Source: Methanosarcinales archaeon (GTDB taxonomy: Archaea; Halobacteriota; Methanosarcinia; Methanosarcinales; Methanoperedenaceae). Taken from it: a stretch of 38,469 bases of DNA. Positions 24,397 to 33,665 of the stretch are shown piece by piece. The stretch covers positions 1 to 38,469 of the forward strand of contig CAJPFJ010000053.1 in assembly GCA_905339155.1 (NCBI GenBank), written 5' to 3'. The translations under genes and the position numbers were made by a program. The first letter of the stretch is position 1. Each line of letters opens with the position of its first letter. The notes below the pieces were generated by a model. The model worked only from the letters and a program-made list of their open reading frames with translations, did no database searches and was not told the DNA's origin.

Positions 24397-24933
24397 ATGG
24401 CGCCTAAAGTAAATCCTGGAAAGAACGGCATTTTAATATCAGCTATCGTATTAATTATTTCCGTACTCCTGATTATCGATAGATTGCTGGCAACAGGTCC
24501 GGTACAGCTTATCCTGGCGGACGGTAAAGCGGTACCTGTTGAGAGCGCTTCCTTGTTTTCAATAAATGAAGTTATATTTTTCATAATAACTGCCTGGCTT
24601 GGCGGTATGTCATTTCTTTATATAATACTCTTTTCAAAGGAAAATCAAATACCCGGATCAAAAGATGAAGAAATACCTGAATTTAAAGAAGACTTGGAAG
24701 TAATAAAGGAAAGTAAAAACACTGCCGTGTTTGCAGCCTCTATTCTTGAAGGTGATGAGAAGATATTATTCCAGAATATTTTAGATAACGACGGGATATT
24801 GCAAAGAGAACTTATTGTAAAGACAGGTTTTTCAGAACCAAAGGTAAGCAGGCTTCTTGACAAAGCCGAAAGAAGAGGATTGATAGTTCGCCACAGAGAG
24901 GGGATGGGAAACAGGGTATTTCTAAAAAAATGA
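24397..24933 (+). CDS. Membrane-anchored winged-helix regulator
   Basis: 178 residues from ATG 24397. Two membrane helices (ILISAIVLIISVLLIIDRLL and INEVIFFIITAWLGGMSFLY) flank a short outside loop, then an acidic linker, and a C-terminal winged helix: DNDGILQRELIVKTGFSEPK, VSRLLDKAERRGLIVR, HREGMGNRVFL. That domain is of the MarR/IclR-like archaeal type with a recognition helix around VSRLLDKAERRG. Such proteins are thought to link an outside signal to transcription. Its position just upstream of the export operon makes that operon a candidate target (inference). Confidence 0.8.
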   Translation: MAPKVNPGKNGILISAIVLIISVLLIIDRLLATGPVQLILADGKAVPVESASLFSINEVIFFIITAWLGGMSFLYIILFSKENQIPGSKDEEIPEFKEDLEVIKESKNTAVFAASILEGDEKILFQNILDNDGILQRELIVKTGFSEPKVSRLLDKAERRGLIVRHREGMGNRVFLKK

Positions 24934-25021
24934 AAGCCTCGGCTTAATTTCATTTTTATGAAACTGCTTTCAAGATAATTTCAGGTAATTAATATATGGT
25001 CTTTCATCCAATGATGAACCC

Positions 25022-25420
25022 ATGAACCGATGGAAAGTATTTGCATTAATAATGATCGCCCTTCTGGCTATTGCCATTGGGGTAAGATTTACCTATTTGG
25101 AAACCCATACATTTCCAATTGACAAAGAGCAAAGATCTTTTGCAATAAATGCAGCCCGGGATGGGTTAAGGGATGAAATAGGGAATAACAATTATAATGT
25201 TTCCGTCCAGGACCGCGGGGGGATAATTTCTACATTAAACGGGGATAAAAGAGTTGTACACGTTGTTCTCACCCGGGAAAATATAACCCTGACCGCTCTT
25301 ATTGATATGGAAACAGGAAAAATAGTAGAAAAGAGCAAAATGGAATCCAGCGGATGGATGATCGATTATAAGGAGCAAAATTCAAAGCGCTGGGGCCATC
25401 AACGTTTCCTTGGCAGGTGA
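25022..25420 (+). CDS. Membrane-anchored PepSY-like protein
   Basis: 132 residues. One N-terminal membrane anchor (VFALIMIALLAIAIGVRF) precedes an outside domain of about 105 residues with HVVLTRENITLTALIDMETG followed by KIVEKSK, which is like the PepSY pattern (strand, turn, D-x-x-T-G-K). It has no catalytic residue that I can see. Its stop is 2 nt before the ABC ATPase start, so it is the first gene of the export operon and probably a regulatory or substrate-binding accessory. ATG at 25022. Confidence 0.7.
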   Translation: MNRWKVFALIMIALLAIAIGVRFTYLETHTFPIDKEQRSFAINAARDGLRDEIGNNNYNVSVQDRGGIISTLNGDKRVVHVVLTRENITLTALIDMETGKIVEKSKMESSGWMIDYKEQNSKRWGHQRFLGR

Positions 25421-25422
25421 TT

Positions 25423-26100
25423 ATGGAAATTATAATGGAAATGCAGGGTGTGTGGAAAATTTATCGCATGGGTGATTTTGACGTGCCTGCTCTTGCTGGA
25501 ATAGACCTGGCAATAAAAAAAAGTGAGTTTGTAGCCATAACAGGACCCAGCGGATGCGGTAAATCAACGATGCTAAATATGATCGGTTGCCTGGACATGC
25601 CAACGCGGGGAAAGGTTTTGCTCGAAGGCAGGAACATATCAGAATTTAAAAGTGATGAACTGGCGCGGATAAGAGGTAAAAAAATCGGGTTCATATTCCA
25701 GACTTTTAACCTGTACCCTACCCTGACAGCTCTTGAGAATATCCGGCTGCCCATGAGGATACATGAATTTCCTGAAGGCGAGGTAGAAGATACATCGAGA
25801 AAACTGCTCGAAATGGTTGGTTTATCCGAACGCGGGACTCATTTCCCTGCCCAATTATCAGGCGGACAGCAGCAAAGAGTAGCAGTAGCAAGGGCGCTCT
25901 CGACGGGCCCTTCTATTCTCCTGGCAGATGAGCCAACAGGGAATCTTGATACCATATCAGGAGGCGAAGTTATGGATGTTTTTAAACGTTTGAACATTGA
26001 GGGATTGACTATAGTTATGATAACGCATGACCCAAGAATTGCAGGATATGCAGGAAGAGTTGTGAAAATGCTGGATGGAAAAATAGTAGGTGAAACATGA
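25423..26100 (+). CDS. ABC transporter ATPase, MacB/LolD type
   Basis: 225 residues from ATG 25423, with AGGTGA 4-9 nt upstream. Walker A GPSGCGKST (41-49), Q loop FQTFNLYPTLTALENIRLPM, signature LSGGQQQRVAVARAL, Walker B ILLADEPTGNLD and switch His in MITHDP are all present. The PTLTALENIRLPM pattern is that of the MacB/LolD/FtsE branch, whose pumps work by mechanotransmission and not by a classical channel. It should pair with the FtsX-like permease at 27319. The stop overlaps the next start (ATGA). Confidence 0.95.
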   Translation: MEIIMEMQGVWKIYRMGDFDVPALAGIDLAIKKSEFVAITGPSGCGKSTMLNMIGCLDMPTRGKVLLEGRNISEFKSDELARIRGKKIGFIFQTFNLYPTLTALENIRLPMRIHEFPEGEVEDTSRKLLEMVGLSERGTHFPAQLSGGQQQRVAVARALSTGPSILLADEPTGNLDTISGGEVMDVFKRLNIEGLTIVMITHDPRIAGYAGRVVKMLDGKIVGET

Positions 26101-27287
26101 AAAAATTTAATCTAATCTTCATGATCGTATCGATATTAATGATAGCACAGGTTGCATCAGCAGCTTCTAATTATCTTGTTACTGAAAGCGCGCCGGTGTA
26201 TCCTGGAGATACGACATATGTCTATGTACCGATTAAGAACATGGGATTTGGTAACTTTATGGAAGATGTTACAGTAAAACTTGCGCCAAAGGAAGACTCA
26301 TCTGCTAATGCTGTAAAGATCCTTGACGATGTATATTCACTTGGAACTATTGACGATTGGGGCGATCAGCGAACTGCAAAGTTCAGGATATATGTAAATC
26401 CTGATACAGTGGAGGGAGATTATTATTTCAATGTTTTTATTACTTACAAGGGATTGCAAACAGACAGCCCTAATCAACAAATGAGAGCCACGACCAAGCT
26501 CGATGACCAGATATTAACTATCAGGGGAAAACCCATGATAATGCTGGTAAACTCAACGATCGGCACCGTGGCGCCTGGAAGCAAGAGCACGGAGACGCTA
26601 CAGTTCAAAAATACTGGCACAGGTACTGTGCAAAATGCTGTAGCTGAAATAAACATTGCCAGTACTAATTCAGCATTTTCTGTGCTTGGAGGAGGAAAGC
26701 AATTTTCACTGGGCACTATGAAAGCAGGAGATGTTGCTTCGATAACATTCGTTCTGGCCACAGATGTCGCCGCGCGCCCCGGTGTATATAATATTCCAGT
26801 AAAGATCACAGGACAGAACAATTATTCAATCGATAATCTCATAGGATTGGTTGTTGCAGGCATAACCGATTTTGAGGTAAGCTATGTGGAGACTCTGGGA
26901 TCTTTTTCGTTCAATGTCGCTAATGTAGGTATAAGCCCCGCAAGCGCAGTGGCGGTCAACCTGCCGCGCCAGAAGAATTTCTCAATAACAGGGAGCAGTA
27001 CGTCTGTGATCGGGAATTTAAATCCCGGCGACTATACATCTGCAATATTCCAGGTAACGAAAACTGCTGGAGCTGGAAACGGTATGGAATTGGAAATACA
27101 ATATACCGACACAAGCGGACAAAGACACACGATCCCGAAATATCTTACCGTGGAATTATCCTCACCCGGGGCAGGTAGAAAGACAACCAGTACGAATTAT
27201 ACACTATGGTTTGTGATAGCAGTAATCATACTGGTAATATATTGGCAGCGAGGAAAAATAACAACATATTTCAAGAAACATAAATGA
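26097..27287 (+). CDS. COG1361-type exported, membrane-anchored beta-sandwich protein
   Basis: 396 residues. Signal peptide MKKFNLIFMIVSILMIAQVA to about residue 23, then three beta-sandwich modules of the CARDB/NEW3 kind (PVYPGDTTYVYVPIKNMGFG; VAPGSKSTETLQFKNTGTGT; FSFNVANVGISPASAVAVNL), and a C-terminal helix (LWFVIAVIILVIYW) with basic tail. It is fixed to the outside of the membrane. Between the ATPase and the permease it may act as the adaptor (periplasmic-type) subunit in place of MacA. ATGA overlap with the ATPase gene. Confidence 0.85.
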   Translation: MKKFNLIFMIVSILMIAQVASAASNYLVTESAPVYPGDTTYVYVPIKNMGFGNFMEDVTVKLAPKEDSSANAVKILDDVYSLGTIDDWGDQRTAKFRIYVNPDTVEGDYYFNVFITYKGLQTDSPNQQMRATTKLDDQILTIRGKPMIMLVNSTIGTVAPGSKSTETLQFKNTGTGTVQNAVAEINIASTNSAFSVLGGGKQFSLGTMKAGDVASITFVLATDVAARPGVYNIPVKITGQNNYSIDNLIGLVVAGITDFEVSYVETLGSFSFNVANVGISPASAVAVNLPRQKNFSITGSSTSVIGNLNPGDYTSAIFQVTKTAGAGNGMELEIQYTDTSGQRHTIPKYLTVELSSPGAGRKTTSTNYTLWFVIAVIILVIYWQRGKITTYFKKHK

Positions 27288-27318
27288 AGATGAAACCAGC
27301 ATTTTATCAAGAGGACTT

Positions 27319-28572
27319 ATGAAGACTTATGATACTTTCAGGCTGTCATTGAGCCATGTAAGAAAAAGCAAGATGCGAAGCTGGCTCACTATTATCGGAA
27401 TTGTAATAGGTGTAGCAGCGGTGGTAGCCATAATCTCAATAGGCCAGGGCATGCAGGAAAGCGTTGCGTCCCGCCTGGGGAGTCTTGGTGCGGATCTGAT
27501 CACTGTCACCCCGGGTTATTCAAGAGCAAGCGGCGGTGGAGGTTTTGATGGGGGACGAGGGGGCGGAAGCACAAGTATAAATCTCACGGATAAAGATGTG
27601 AACGTGATAAAGCAGATACCCGGTGTGCTTTATGTAAACGGCATGGTTTCAGGCAGATCGGATATGATAATGGGCACAGAGAAGACCTCGGTATCCATAA
27701 GTGGCGTTGACCCAATAGCCTGGCGCTCAATGGTCACAACCGGGCTTGAAGCAGGTAGATACCTTCAGCCGGGCGATTCGAACGCCGTGGTCATAGGTTA
27801 CTCTCTGGCTCATGAAACTTTCCTGCAGCCGATAACACTGAATAAACCAGTTACGATTGGAGGTAAGACTTTCAAGGTCGTGGGAATCTTCGTCCAATCA
27901 GGAGGGGGTTTTGGAGGTGCAGGTGATAATGCAGTGTTTATGCCTGATGATTATGCCAGGGATGTGATAACTACAACAGTATCCAGGAACACATTTACTT
28001 CGATCATGGTAAAGGTAACTGACCCAAACCTTGCAAATCAAGTAGCTGCAGATATTGTAACAAAACTTATGCCATCCAGGCACGTCAATCCAAGAACCAG
28101 GGATTTTACAGTCACTGAATTCGCTGTGATACAACAGCAGATAACCAGTGTTGTCCAGACCATTTCGCTATTCCTTGCTGCGATTGCAGCGGTTTCGCTT
28201 CTTGTGGGCGCCGTAGGTATTGCAAACACCATGTTCATGTCTGTCATGGAACGCACACGGCAGATTGGATTGCTGAAAGCTCTGGGCGCGACAGATACTG
28301 AGGTGATGAAATTATTCCTTATGGAATCCGGATTATTCGGATTTGTTGGGGGAATGCTTGGTATATTTATCGGCATACTGATATCTATACTTGTATCCGT
28401 AATAGGTCTCAGGGCAATAGGGCCTGGAGGGACAATGAATGCAGTCGTCTCACCACAACTTGTTATATTTGCACTCGCATTCTCAGTATTTGTGGGCATA
28501 ATTTCAGGCGTTGCGCCTGCAAGATCAGCGGCAAAGATGAACCCTGTGGATGCTTTGAGGTTTGAACAATAA
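27319..28572 (+). CDS. MacB/FtsX-type ABC permease
   Basis: 417 residues. Helix 1 (LTIIGIVIGVAAVVAIISIG), the outside MacB-type domain (about 45-275), which begins with a glycine-rich segment at 69-89 (SRASGGGGFDGGRGGGSTS) and contains VVIGYSLAHETFL, then three C-terminal helices with VGAVGIANTMFMSVMERTRQ and IGLLKALGATDTEVM. This is the FtsX fold. It pairs with the ATPase at 25423-26100. Such pumps export peptides, lipids or drugs; the substrate is unknown. The gene begins 31 nt after the COG1361 gene. Confidence 0.93.
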   Translation: MKTYDTFRLSLSHVRKSKMRSWLTIIGIVIGVAAVVAIISIGQGMQESVASRLGSLGADLITVTPGYSRASGGGGFDGGRGGGSTSINLTDKDVNVIKQIPGVLYVNGMVSGRSDMIMGTEKTSVSISGVDPIAWRSMVTTGLEAGRYLQPGDSNAVVIGYSLAHETFLQPITLNKPVTIGGKTFKVVGIFVQSGGGFGGAGDNAVFMPDDYARDVITTTVSRNTFTSIMVKVTDPNLANQVAADIVTKLMPSRHVNPRTRDFTVTEFAVIQQQITSVVQTISLFLAAIAAVSLLVGAVGIANTMFMSVMERTRQIGLLKALGATDTEVMKLFLMESGLFGFVGGMLGIFIGILISILVSVIGLRAIGPGGTMNAVVSPQLVIFALAFSVFVGIISGVAPARSAAKMNPVDALRFEQ

Positions 28573-28648
28573 GAAGAATGTAAGGAAAATTTAAAATACA
28601 GTAAAAACTTATACTATAAAAACCAATAATTAAAGCAGGGGGCAAAAT

Positions 28649-29515
28649 ATGCAAGAGATAGGTGTCGGCGATATTCATACACACACTATGTATTCAGGTT
28701 TCACGAAATATAAATTTTTATCATTCCCGGACAGCGTGACCACTCCCAGGACATCCATTAGGGTTGCTGAAAAAATGGGACTTGGCGCGCTTTGCATAAC
28801 AGATCATAACACTATCAAAGGTGCGCTTGTTGCTCAAAAACTCAATAAGGATATGGTAGTGATCGGTGAAGAGATCTCTTCAAACGAAGGTGAAATACTG
28901 GGATTGTTCCTTCAAGAGAAGGTCGATCCCGGCTTGAGCGCCGAAGAAACGATAGAACAAATACACAGCCAGGATGGGATAGCCGTTGCTCCACACCCTT
29001 ATAGTGGACATTGTTTTTGTGTGGGAAATAAAATGAACATATTGAAGTTCGATGGGATAGAAGTATTCAACTCATTACACAGGGATGGATATTCCAATGC
29101 TCTCGCACTTGAAAATTGTAACGGGCATGCAAAGCTTGGCGGAAGTGATGCGCATGCAAGTTTCATGATCGGAAACGGTTATACATTATTTAACGGCAGT
29201 TCCCAGGAAGATTTTCGGATTGCGATAAAGAATAGACAGACAATTCATGGCGGAAAAGTTGCATCTCTCAAAGATTTTGTCAATTATAGCGCCCGGGTAG
29301 CGTATGAATCGTCAAAGACAATAATGAAGTTCAATGACATAGATTGTCCCATGTCTTCCAGAATATCCAGGGTAAGAAATTCACGCAAAATATCCTATTT
29401 GTTATTTTCTCTTGCGTATGCATTTTCCCCCCTGCCGGTTGTTTGCACCCTTCTTGGCGATAGGGTTTTGCAGCATAAAGGACGAAGGGTATGGAAAGAA
29501 CAGCATGATGGCTGA
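28649..29515 (+). CDS. PHP-domain metal-dependent phosphoesterase
   Basis: 288 residues. The PHP metal motifs are all present: GDIHTHTMYSG (Asp8, His10, His12), CITDHNTIKGA, VIGEEISSNEGEILGL, GIAVAPHPYSGH and LGGSDAHASFMIG. Relatives act as phosphoesterases on small molecules or nucleic acids. The last 60 residues hold a hydrophobic stretch (YLLFSLAYAFSPLPVVCTLL) that might associate with the membrane. ATG at 28649 follows CAGGGGGC. It stands alone, 77 nt after the permease. Confidence 0.87.
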   Translation: MQEIGVGDIHTHTMYSGFTKYKFLSFPDSVTTPRTSIRVAEKMGLGALCITDHNTIKGALVAQKLNKDMVVIGEEISSNEGEILGLFLQEKVDPGLSAEETIEQIHSQDGIAVAPHPYSGHCFCVGNKMNILKFDGIEVFNSLHRDGYSNALALENCNGHAKLGGSDAHASFMIGNGYTLFNGSSQEDFRIAIKNRQTIHGGKVASLKDFVNYSARVAYESSKTIMKFNDIDCPMSSRISRVRNSRKISYLLFSLAYAFSPLPVVCTLLGDRVLQHKGRRVWKEQHDG

Positions 29516-29554
29516 ATTATTATTGTGTGTTTTTATCAATTATAACACATTTTT

Positions 29555-30253
29555 TTATTTGTAATTCCGTTTCGTGTATGAGTATTTTGAAGCTTTACCC
29601 CCATTGGCAACTATGTATAGCCATTCATAAACCGATTTTATCATCCCGAATTGCTGGAACCTGCGCATTGAGAATCCAACCTTCATACGATCATCAAGCA
29701 TGACACGCCCGAGTTTACGCATCCTCAGTGCAATCTCAACGTCATCACCTGCATCGATGCACCTGTACATGCCAGCCTCAATGAAAGCTTTCTTATCAAA
29801 TGCAGTGTTGCATCCCAGCGAATAATACAGGGAGCGGGTATAATACCCAACGCGAGAGAAGGTATTTGCACTCGTAAGGTAGATTTTGTGTTTTAATCCC
29901 TCTTCAATCGGATAAACGATCCCATAAAGCTGAACAATATCATGCGACTCGAAATCATTCTTTATTATCTCAAGCCAATCGGGAGGGATAATGCAATCTG
30001 CATCGGTTGTAGCAACGATATCTCCCCGGGCGCGTAATACACCATCATTCCTGGCTCCCCCTACCTTTGTGCTTGTCTGGGTCATAACTTCATCAGCATA
30101 AGCCTGTGCCAGTTCACAGGTGCTATCCTTCGAATTTCCATCAACAACTATGATTTCGTATTCATCCCTGCGAATTGTCTGATTACTCAGGGATTGCAAA
30201 CAGGCTGTAATGTTAGCTTCTTCATTGTAAGTGGGGATAATTACGGATATCAT
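29555..30253 (-). CDS. Family 2 glycosyltransferase
   Basis: 232 residues from ATG 30253, which overlaps the stop of the GT4 gene (ATGA). MISVIIPTYNEEANITACLQ is the GT-A start, EIIVVDGNSKDST the nucleotide-binding strand, ATTDADCIIPPDW the DXD-type metal motif, and SLGCNTAFDKKAFIEAGMY with DAGDDVEIALRMRKLG the acceptor and base region. It adds a sugar to a growing glycan, probably at the membrane though no helix is obvious. Third gene of a three-gene operon. Confidence 0.9.
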   Translation of the reverse strand: MISVIIPTYNEEANITACLQSLSNQTIRRDEYEIIVVDGNSKDSTCELAQAYADEVMTQTSTKVGGARNDGVLRARGDIVATTDADCIIPPDWLEIIKNDFESHDIVQLYGIVYPIEEGLKHKIYLTSANTFSRVGYYTRSLYYSLGCNTAFDKKAFIEAGMYRCIDAGDDVEIALRMRKLGRVMLDDRMKVGFSMRRFQQFGMIKSVYEWLYIVANGGKASKYSYTKRNYK

Positions 30254-31227
30254 GCTTCTATCAATTTCCTGTAAAGACTGCAATGCATATCTGCAATTTT
30301 TTTAATGTCATACTGCTCGGTAAAGTCTCGAGATATGATAGAATATTGTTTTAATAATCCATCATCTGTAATCCGCTCCCCGGCCTCCTCTACATTATTA
30401 AAGAATTGCGCTGCGCCTTCAAAGATCCCTTTGAATTCCGGTATCCCACGGGCAACTACGGGCAGGCCGCAGGAGAGCGCTTCTAAGATCACAAGCACAA
30501 ACATCTCAGAATATGAAGGCATTAAAAAGACATCTGAGCCGCTGTAAGCTTCTGCGATATCCGGAACGAATCCCGTGAATATTACGTTTTCCTGAGATTT
30601 CTTTTTCATCCACTCTATCTTGAGGCGATCTTTTGAAAATGGCCCGGCAGGAAACCCCCCAACCCAAACCCAGCGTATTTCAGGATGCATTTTTGACAGC
30701 TCTAAAAAATCGTAAATTCCCTTACGCGGCGTCTGCTGGCCTACGGCAAGAACGACTTTTTCGCTGTCAGATATTTTATACCGTTCCCTGAAGCTTTCCC
30801 GCTTGCCTTCATCCCTCCTGAAATAATTTCTGTCCACCCCATTTGGGATTGTTGTGGTAGGAACATCAGGAGCGATCTGTCCCACTTCGGTCCGGTACCC
30901 GTCCAACAGGGTAATTATATGATCAAACTTCCTGTAGCTGTACGGGTAATAACGAGTAATATACTGGCTGAAGGCTATGCCCCCTTCATTAAGGCGGGGA
31001 GTGACATGTGCTGTCAGTATTTTAGTGCCTTTCGAGTATCTCCGGCTCAGAAGAGACAGCGGACCGAAAGTATGATAATGGACTATGTCAAACTCGCGGC
31101 CCCTGGAGTTCCATGACACTTCCATATCCGGCATACTGGATAACTGCCTGTAAAGCGTTTTTGCTGCAGTTGCGCATCCAAGATACTTCAAATTCAGGAA
31201 ATCTTCTGCAAAAATATTAACCTTCAT
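30250..31227 (-). CDS. Family 4 glycosyltransferase
   Basis: 325 residues, GT-B fold. FDIVHYHTFGPLSLLSRRY in the first domain, IPNGVDRNYFRRDEGKRE at the hinge, VVLAVGQQTPRKGIYDFLEL, VIFTGFVPDIAEAYSGSDVF, and the EX7E motif in SEMFVLVILEALSCGLPVVA. ATG 31227 has GAGGAA upstream and overlaps the previous gene by 11 nt. Donor and acceptor are unknown; with the upstream mutase-like protein a galactofuranose-type glycan is conceivable. Confidence 0.92.
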   Translation of the reverse strand: MKVNIFAEDFLNLKYLGCATAAKTLYRQLSSMPDMEVSWNSRGREFDIVHYHTFGPLSLLSRRYSKGTKILTAHVTPRLNEGGIAFSQYITRYYPYSYRKFDHIITLLDGYRTEVGQIAPDVPTTTIPNGVDRNYFRRDEGKRESFRERYKISDSEKVVLAVGQQTPRKGIYDFLELSKMHPEIRWVWVGGFPAGPFSKDRLKIEWMKKKSQENVIFTGFVPDIAEAYSGSDVFLMPSYSEMFVLVILEALSCGLPVVARGIPEFKGIFEGAAQFFNNVEEAGERITDDGLLKQYSIISRDFTEQYDIKKIADMHCSLYRKLIEA

Positions 31228-32536
31228 TTATATTCCTCACAAAATTCATTGCATTTCTGATACAACCATCCATATTTAGATATTCAAATTCCGAAAAACG
31301 TCCCACGAGCCCTATGCCAAGTTTTGCGCAAAAGTCTTTTACTACGGCGATATTTTTCTGATAATCGAGATCATAGATAACATACGCAAACCTGTGCCTC
31401 TGAAGGGCAGTATATACTATATCCTCCCTATCCTTTATGATATTCATATTCTTAAGCGCTTTAATTACATGGTCAATAATCTTCCGGTCAGGCATTTCGG
31501 ACACACCATCCCCTTCATGATATGTTATTTCTGCAAGTATCGCCGAATGTCCCGCAGGCGCCACGTCCGGGCTGTAATTTGACGGAAATGAAACTCTGTT
31601 AAATAATCCCAATTCTTTATCAGGAACATACATCCAGGAGATATCCTGAAGCTTTCCTCGCACCCCGATAAAAACACAGGCTATCGAGTTATACTTAAGT
31701 TCATTGCAGGATTTCCGGACACTTTCCGGAACATTTTCAAGACTTTCCAGGAGCCTTTGCAAGGGGATCGTTGATATGCAGCTATCTGCAATAATAATAT
31801 TATCCCCGTCACTTATTAAATACTGTTCTCCTTCTTTCCTGACCGAAGATACGTTAAAGCCTGTGCGAATGAACTTTTTAACAGGTGATGCTATCGATTT
31901 TACCAGCGCTTCAATCCCGCCTTTGCGGGGGTAACTGAAAACGGACTGGTGCGTATATCCTTCTGTTTCTATTCCGATAGCAGATTTTATCATATCCTCC
32001 ACCGGCGGGCGGGGAATGCGCCCTTCTACCCAGTGCAATGACATCTGTTCTGTTGGAAATTTCCAGATCTTTTCATTATATGGTATCAAGTACAGGTCAG
32101 CTATGCCTTTCCCGAAGGTATGGATGATCCACTCACGAAAATTCCCGGGGGACGGAAGTTTTCCTTTTTCAACAGCGATCAGGGTTTTAATAAATTCATT
32201 GATACAGAAAAAGAGATCATCCTTTGGAAGCTGGTTCAACCCATTTTCAAAGGGATATTTGATATACTGTCCTTTATAGAAGATTTTTGCGCTGCGACAA
32301 TTGCGCTGGCTGTTCTGCGGGAGCATATCATTCATGAATGTTAGGACTTGTGCATCCCGGCTGAAAATGATGTGCGAGCCACCTATATCAAAAGTGAATC
32401 CGGAATCGAGTACGGAGCGACATAATCCCCCAAAATTCGGTTCCCGTTCAAGCACTGTCACTTCAACACCTTTTTGCGCAAGTAAGCGGGCAAGAGTGAC
32501 ACCCGAAAGACCACCACCTAATATTGCTGTTTTCAC
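31217..32536 (-). CDS. UDP-galactopyranose-mutase-like FAD oxidoreductase
   Basis: 439 residues from a GTG at 32536, 30 nt downstream of a TATA-like box; a TTG at 32560 adds eight unneeded residues. KTAILGGGLSGVTLARLLAQ is the FAD Rossmann motif, followed by VTVLEREPNFGGLCRSV and FTFDIGGSHIIFSRDAQVL. YLIPYNEKIWKFPTEQMSLH and YPRKGGIEALV resemble the GLF/amine-oxidase (protoporphyrinogen-oxidase-like) branch found in polysaccharide clusters. It may interconvert a sugar-nucleotide ring form, but true GLF identity is not proven. First gene of the glycan operon. Confidence 0.8.
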   Translation of the reverse strand: MKTAILGGGLSGVTLARLLAQKGVEVTVLEREPNFGGLCRSVLDSGFTFDIGGSHIIFSRDAQVLTFMNDMLPQNSQRNCRSAKIFYKGQYIKYPFENGLNQLPKDDLFFCINEFIKTLIAVEKGKLPSPGNFREWIIHTFGKGIADLYLIPYNEKIWKFPTEQMSLHWVEGRIPRPPVEDMIKSAIGIETEGYTHQSVFSYPRKGGIEALVKSIASPVKKFIRTGFNVSSVRKEGEQYLISDGDNIIIADSCISTIPLQRLLESLENVPESVRKSCNELKYNSIACVFIGVRGKLQDISWMYVPDKELGLFNRVSFPSNYSPDVAPAGHSAILAEITYHEGDGVSEMPDRKIIDHVIKALKNMNIIKDREDIVYTALQRHRFAYVIYDLDYQKNIAVVKDFCAKLGIGLVGRFSEFEYLNMDGCIRNAMNFVRNINEG

Positions 32537-32560
32537 ATCAAATAATTCGCTATCAATCAA

Positions 32561-32570
32561 TATATTATTA
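32561..32570 (-). promoter_or_regulatory. TATA-like box of the glycan operon
   Basis: TAATAATATA on the minus strand, about 30 nt before the GTG at 32536. The distance fits a leaderless start and supports GTG over the upstream TTG. Confidence 0.45.
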
Positions 32571-32663
32571 TCTATTTGATATTGATGCTATGTGGTGGAA
32601 AATAATCACAGAGAACCGAGTTGTTAAAATAGATAAAGATAAGAGTATACTATGGAGTAATTT

Positions 32664-33230
32664 ATGAAAAAATCATTAGGTGCAAAAACTCTTATCTATC
32701 CTCTCCCTGTCTGGATTGTGGGAACGTATGACAAAGAAGATAAGCCGAACGTGGCGACTATAGCCTGGGGCGGTATTTGCTGCTCTGACCCGCCGTGTGT
32801 GGCCATCTCTCTTCGGAAAGCGACATATTCGTACGGAAATATCATGGAGCGAAAAGCTTTCACCGTAAATGTTCCATCCGAAAAGTACGTCAGGGAAGTA
32901 GATTATTTCGGGACTGTCTCAGGCAGGAACGTGGACAAGTTCACCGAATCCGGGCTTACCAGCGTAAAGAGCGAACTTGTGGATGCTCCATATATCAAGG
33001 AATTCCCTCTTGTCCTGGAGTGCAAACTGATCCGCACTAGTGAAATTGGGCTGCACACGCAGTTTATAGGTGAGATCATTGATGTCAAGGCAGATGAACT
33101 TGTACTTGGGGAAAAAGGGATTACTGATATCGAAAAATTAAAACCGGTCATATTCGCTGCTGATACCGGCAGTTATTATGGGGTCGGTAAATGTCTTGGA
33201 GCGGCTTATTCTATTGGAAAAAAGAGATAG
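32664..33230 (+). CDS. Flavin reductase-like FMN-binding protein (flavoredoxin type)
   Basis: 188 residues. [40 protein letters not shown] and [20 protein letters not shown], then SGRNVDKF, are the core of the flavin reductase-like split barrel that binds FMN (DIM6/NTAB family, flavoredoxin of methanogens and sulfate reducers). It probably carries electrons in the cytosol. ATG at 32664 follows TGGAG. A single gene divergent from the glycan operon. Confidence 0.92.
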   Translation: MKKSLGAKTLIYPLPVWIVGTYDKEDKPNVATIAWGGICCSDPPCVAISLRKATYSYGNIMERKAFTVNVPSEKYVREVDYFGTVSGRNVDKFTESGLTSVKSELVDAPYIKEFPLVLECKLIRTSEIGLHTQFIGEIIDVKADELVLGEKGITDIEKLKPVIFAADTGSYYGVGKCLGAAYSIGKKR

Positions 33231-33251
33231 CATTGCCAAAATAATGATTGC

Positions 33252-33311
33252 AGGATCTCTCTTGGCAAAGCAGCGGAACTTCTCGATGTGAGTACATTTG
33301 ATATCCTGAGA
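33252..33311 (+). pseudogene. Fragment of a UPF0175-type antitoxin
   Basis: One frame reads RISLGKAAELLDVSTFDIL, the helix-turn-helix of the small UPF0175 antitoxins (type KISLGKAAELLGMS). There is no start, and the frame soon runs into a T-run and stops. Only about 20 codons remain. Confidence 0.55.
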
Positions 33312-33321
33312 TTTTTTTTTT

Positions 33322-33346
33322 CCTGTGTCCTCTTTGCGCTCTTTGC
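33322..33346 (-). repeat. ACCACGGAG-type dispersed repeat fragment
   Basis: Read on the minus strand: GCAAAGAGCGCAAAGAGGAC followed by ACAGG. This is the common intergenic repeat of runs like AGAGCGCAAAGAGGACACAG seen in many archaea and bacteria. It is of the same kind as the motif at 11661 and 13591. Confidence 0.4.
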
Positions 33347-33443
33347 TTTTTAAAATATATCCGAGATGGGACTCGAGCTTTCTCTTTTGATGAACATTTC
33401 GATCAGAAAGAATTATAAGTGTACATGCACATACATGGATATT

Positions 33444-33665
33444 ATGGCGACCAAAACCATAACAATTACGCTGGATGCCTATAAGAAATTACGAGCAAAA
33501 AAAGCCTCTAACGAAAGCTTTACGGACATAATATTGAAACTGACAGGAAAGAAGAATACGCTTGATTACATACGTTCCCTGAAAACCAGTACTGAACTTG
33601 CAGACAATATTGAAAAAGCAATGCAGGAAACAAGAAAAGCAAAACTCAGGAAAGTTGATCTATGA
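33444..33665 (+). CDS. vapB: VapB-like antitoxin
   Basis: 73 residues from ATG 33444 (MATKTITITLDAYKKLRAKK). A ribbon-helix-helix N-terminus is followed by ASNESFTDIILKLTGKKNTL, typical of DUF217/VapB antitoxins of archaea, and a basic C-terminal tail that would wrap the toxin. An ATG at 33435 (MDIMATK) is also possible. The stop overlaps the toxin start (ATGA), the usual TA layout. Upstream GTACATGCACATACATG at 33421-33437 could be the self-regulatory operator, but this is a guess. Confidence 0.87.
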   Translation: MATKTITITLDAYKKLRAKKASNESFTDIILKLTGKKNTLDYIRSLKTSTELADNIEKAMQETRKAKLRKVDL

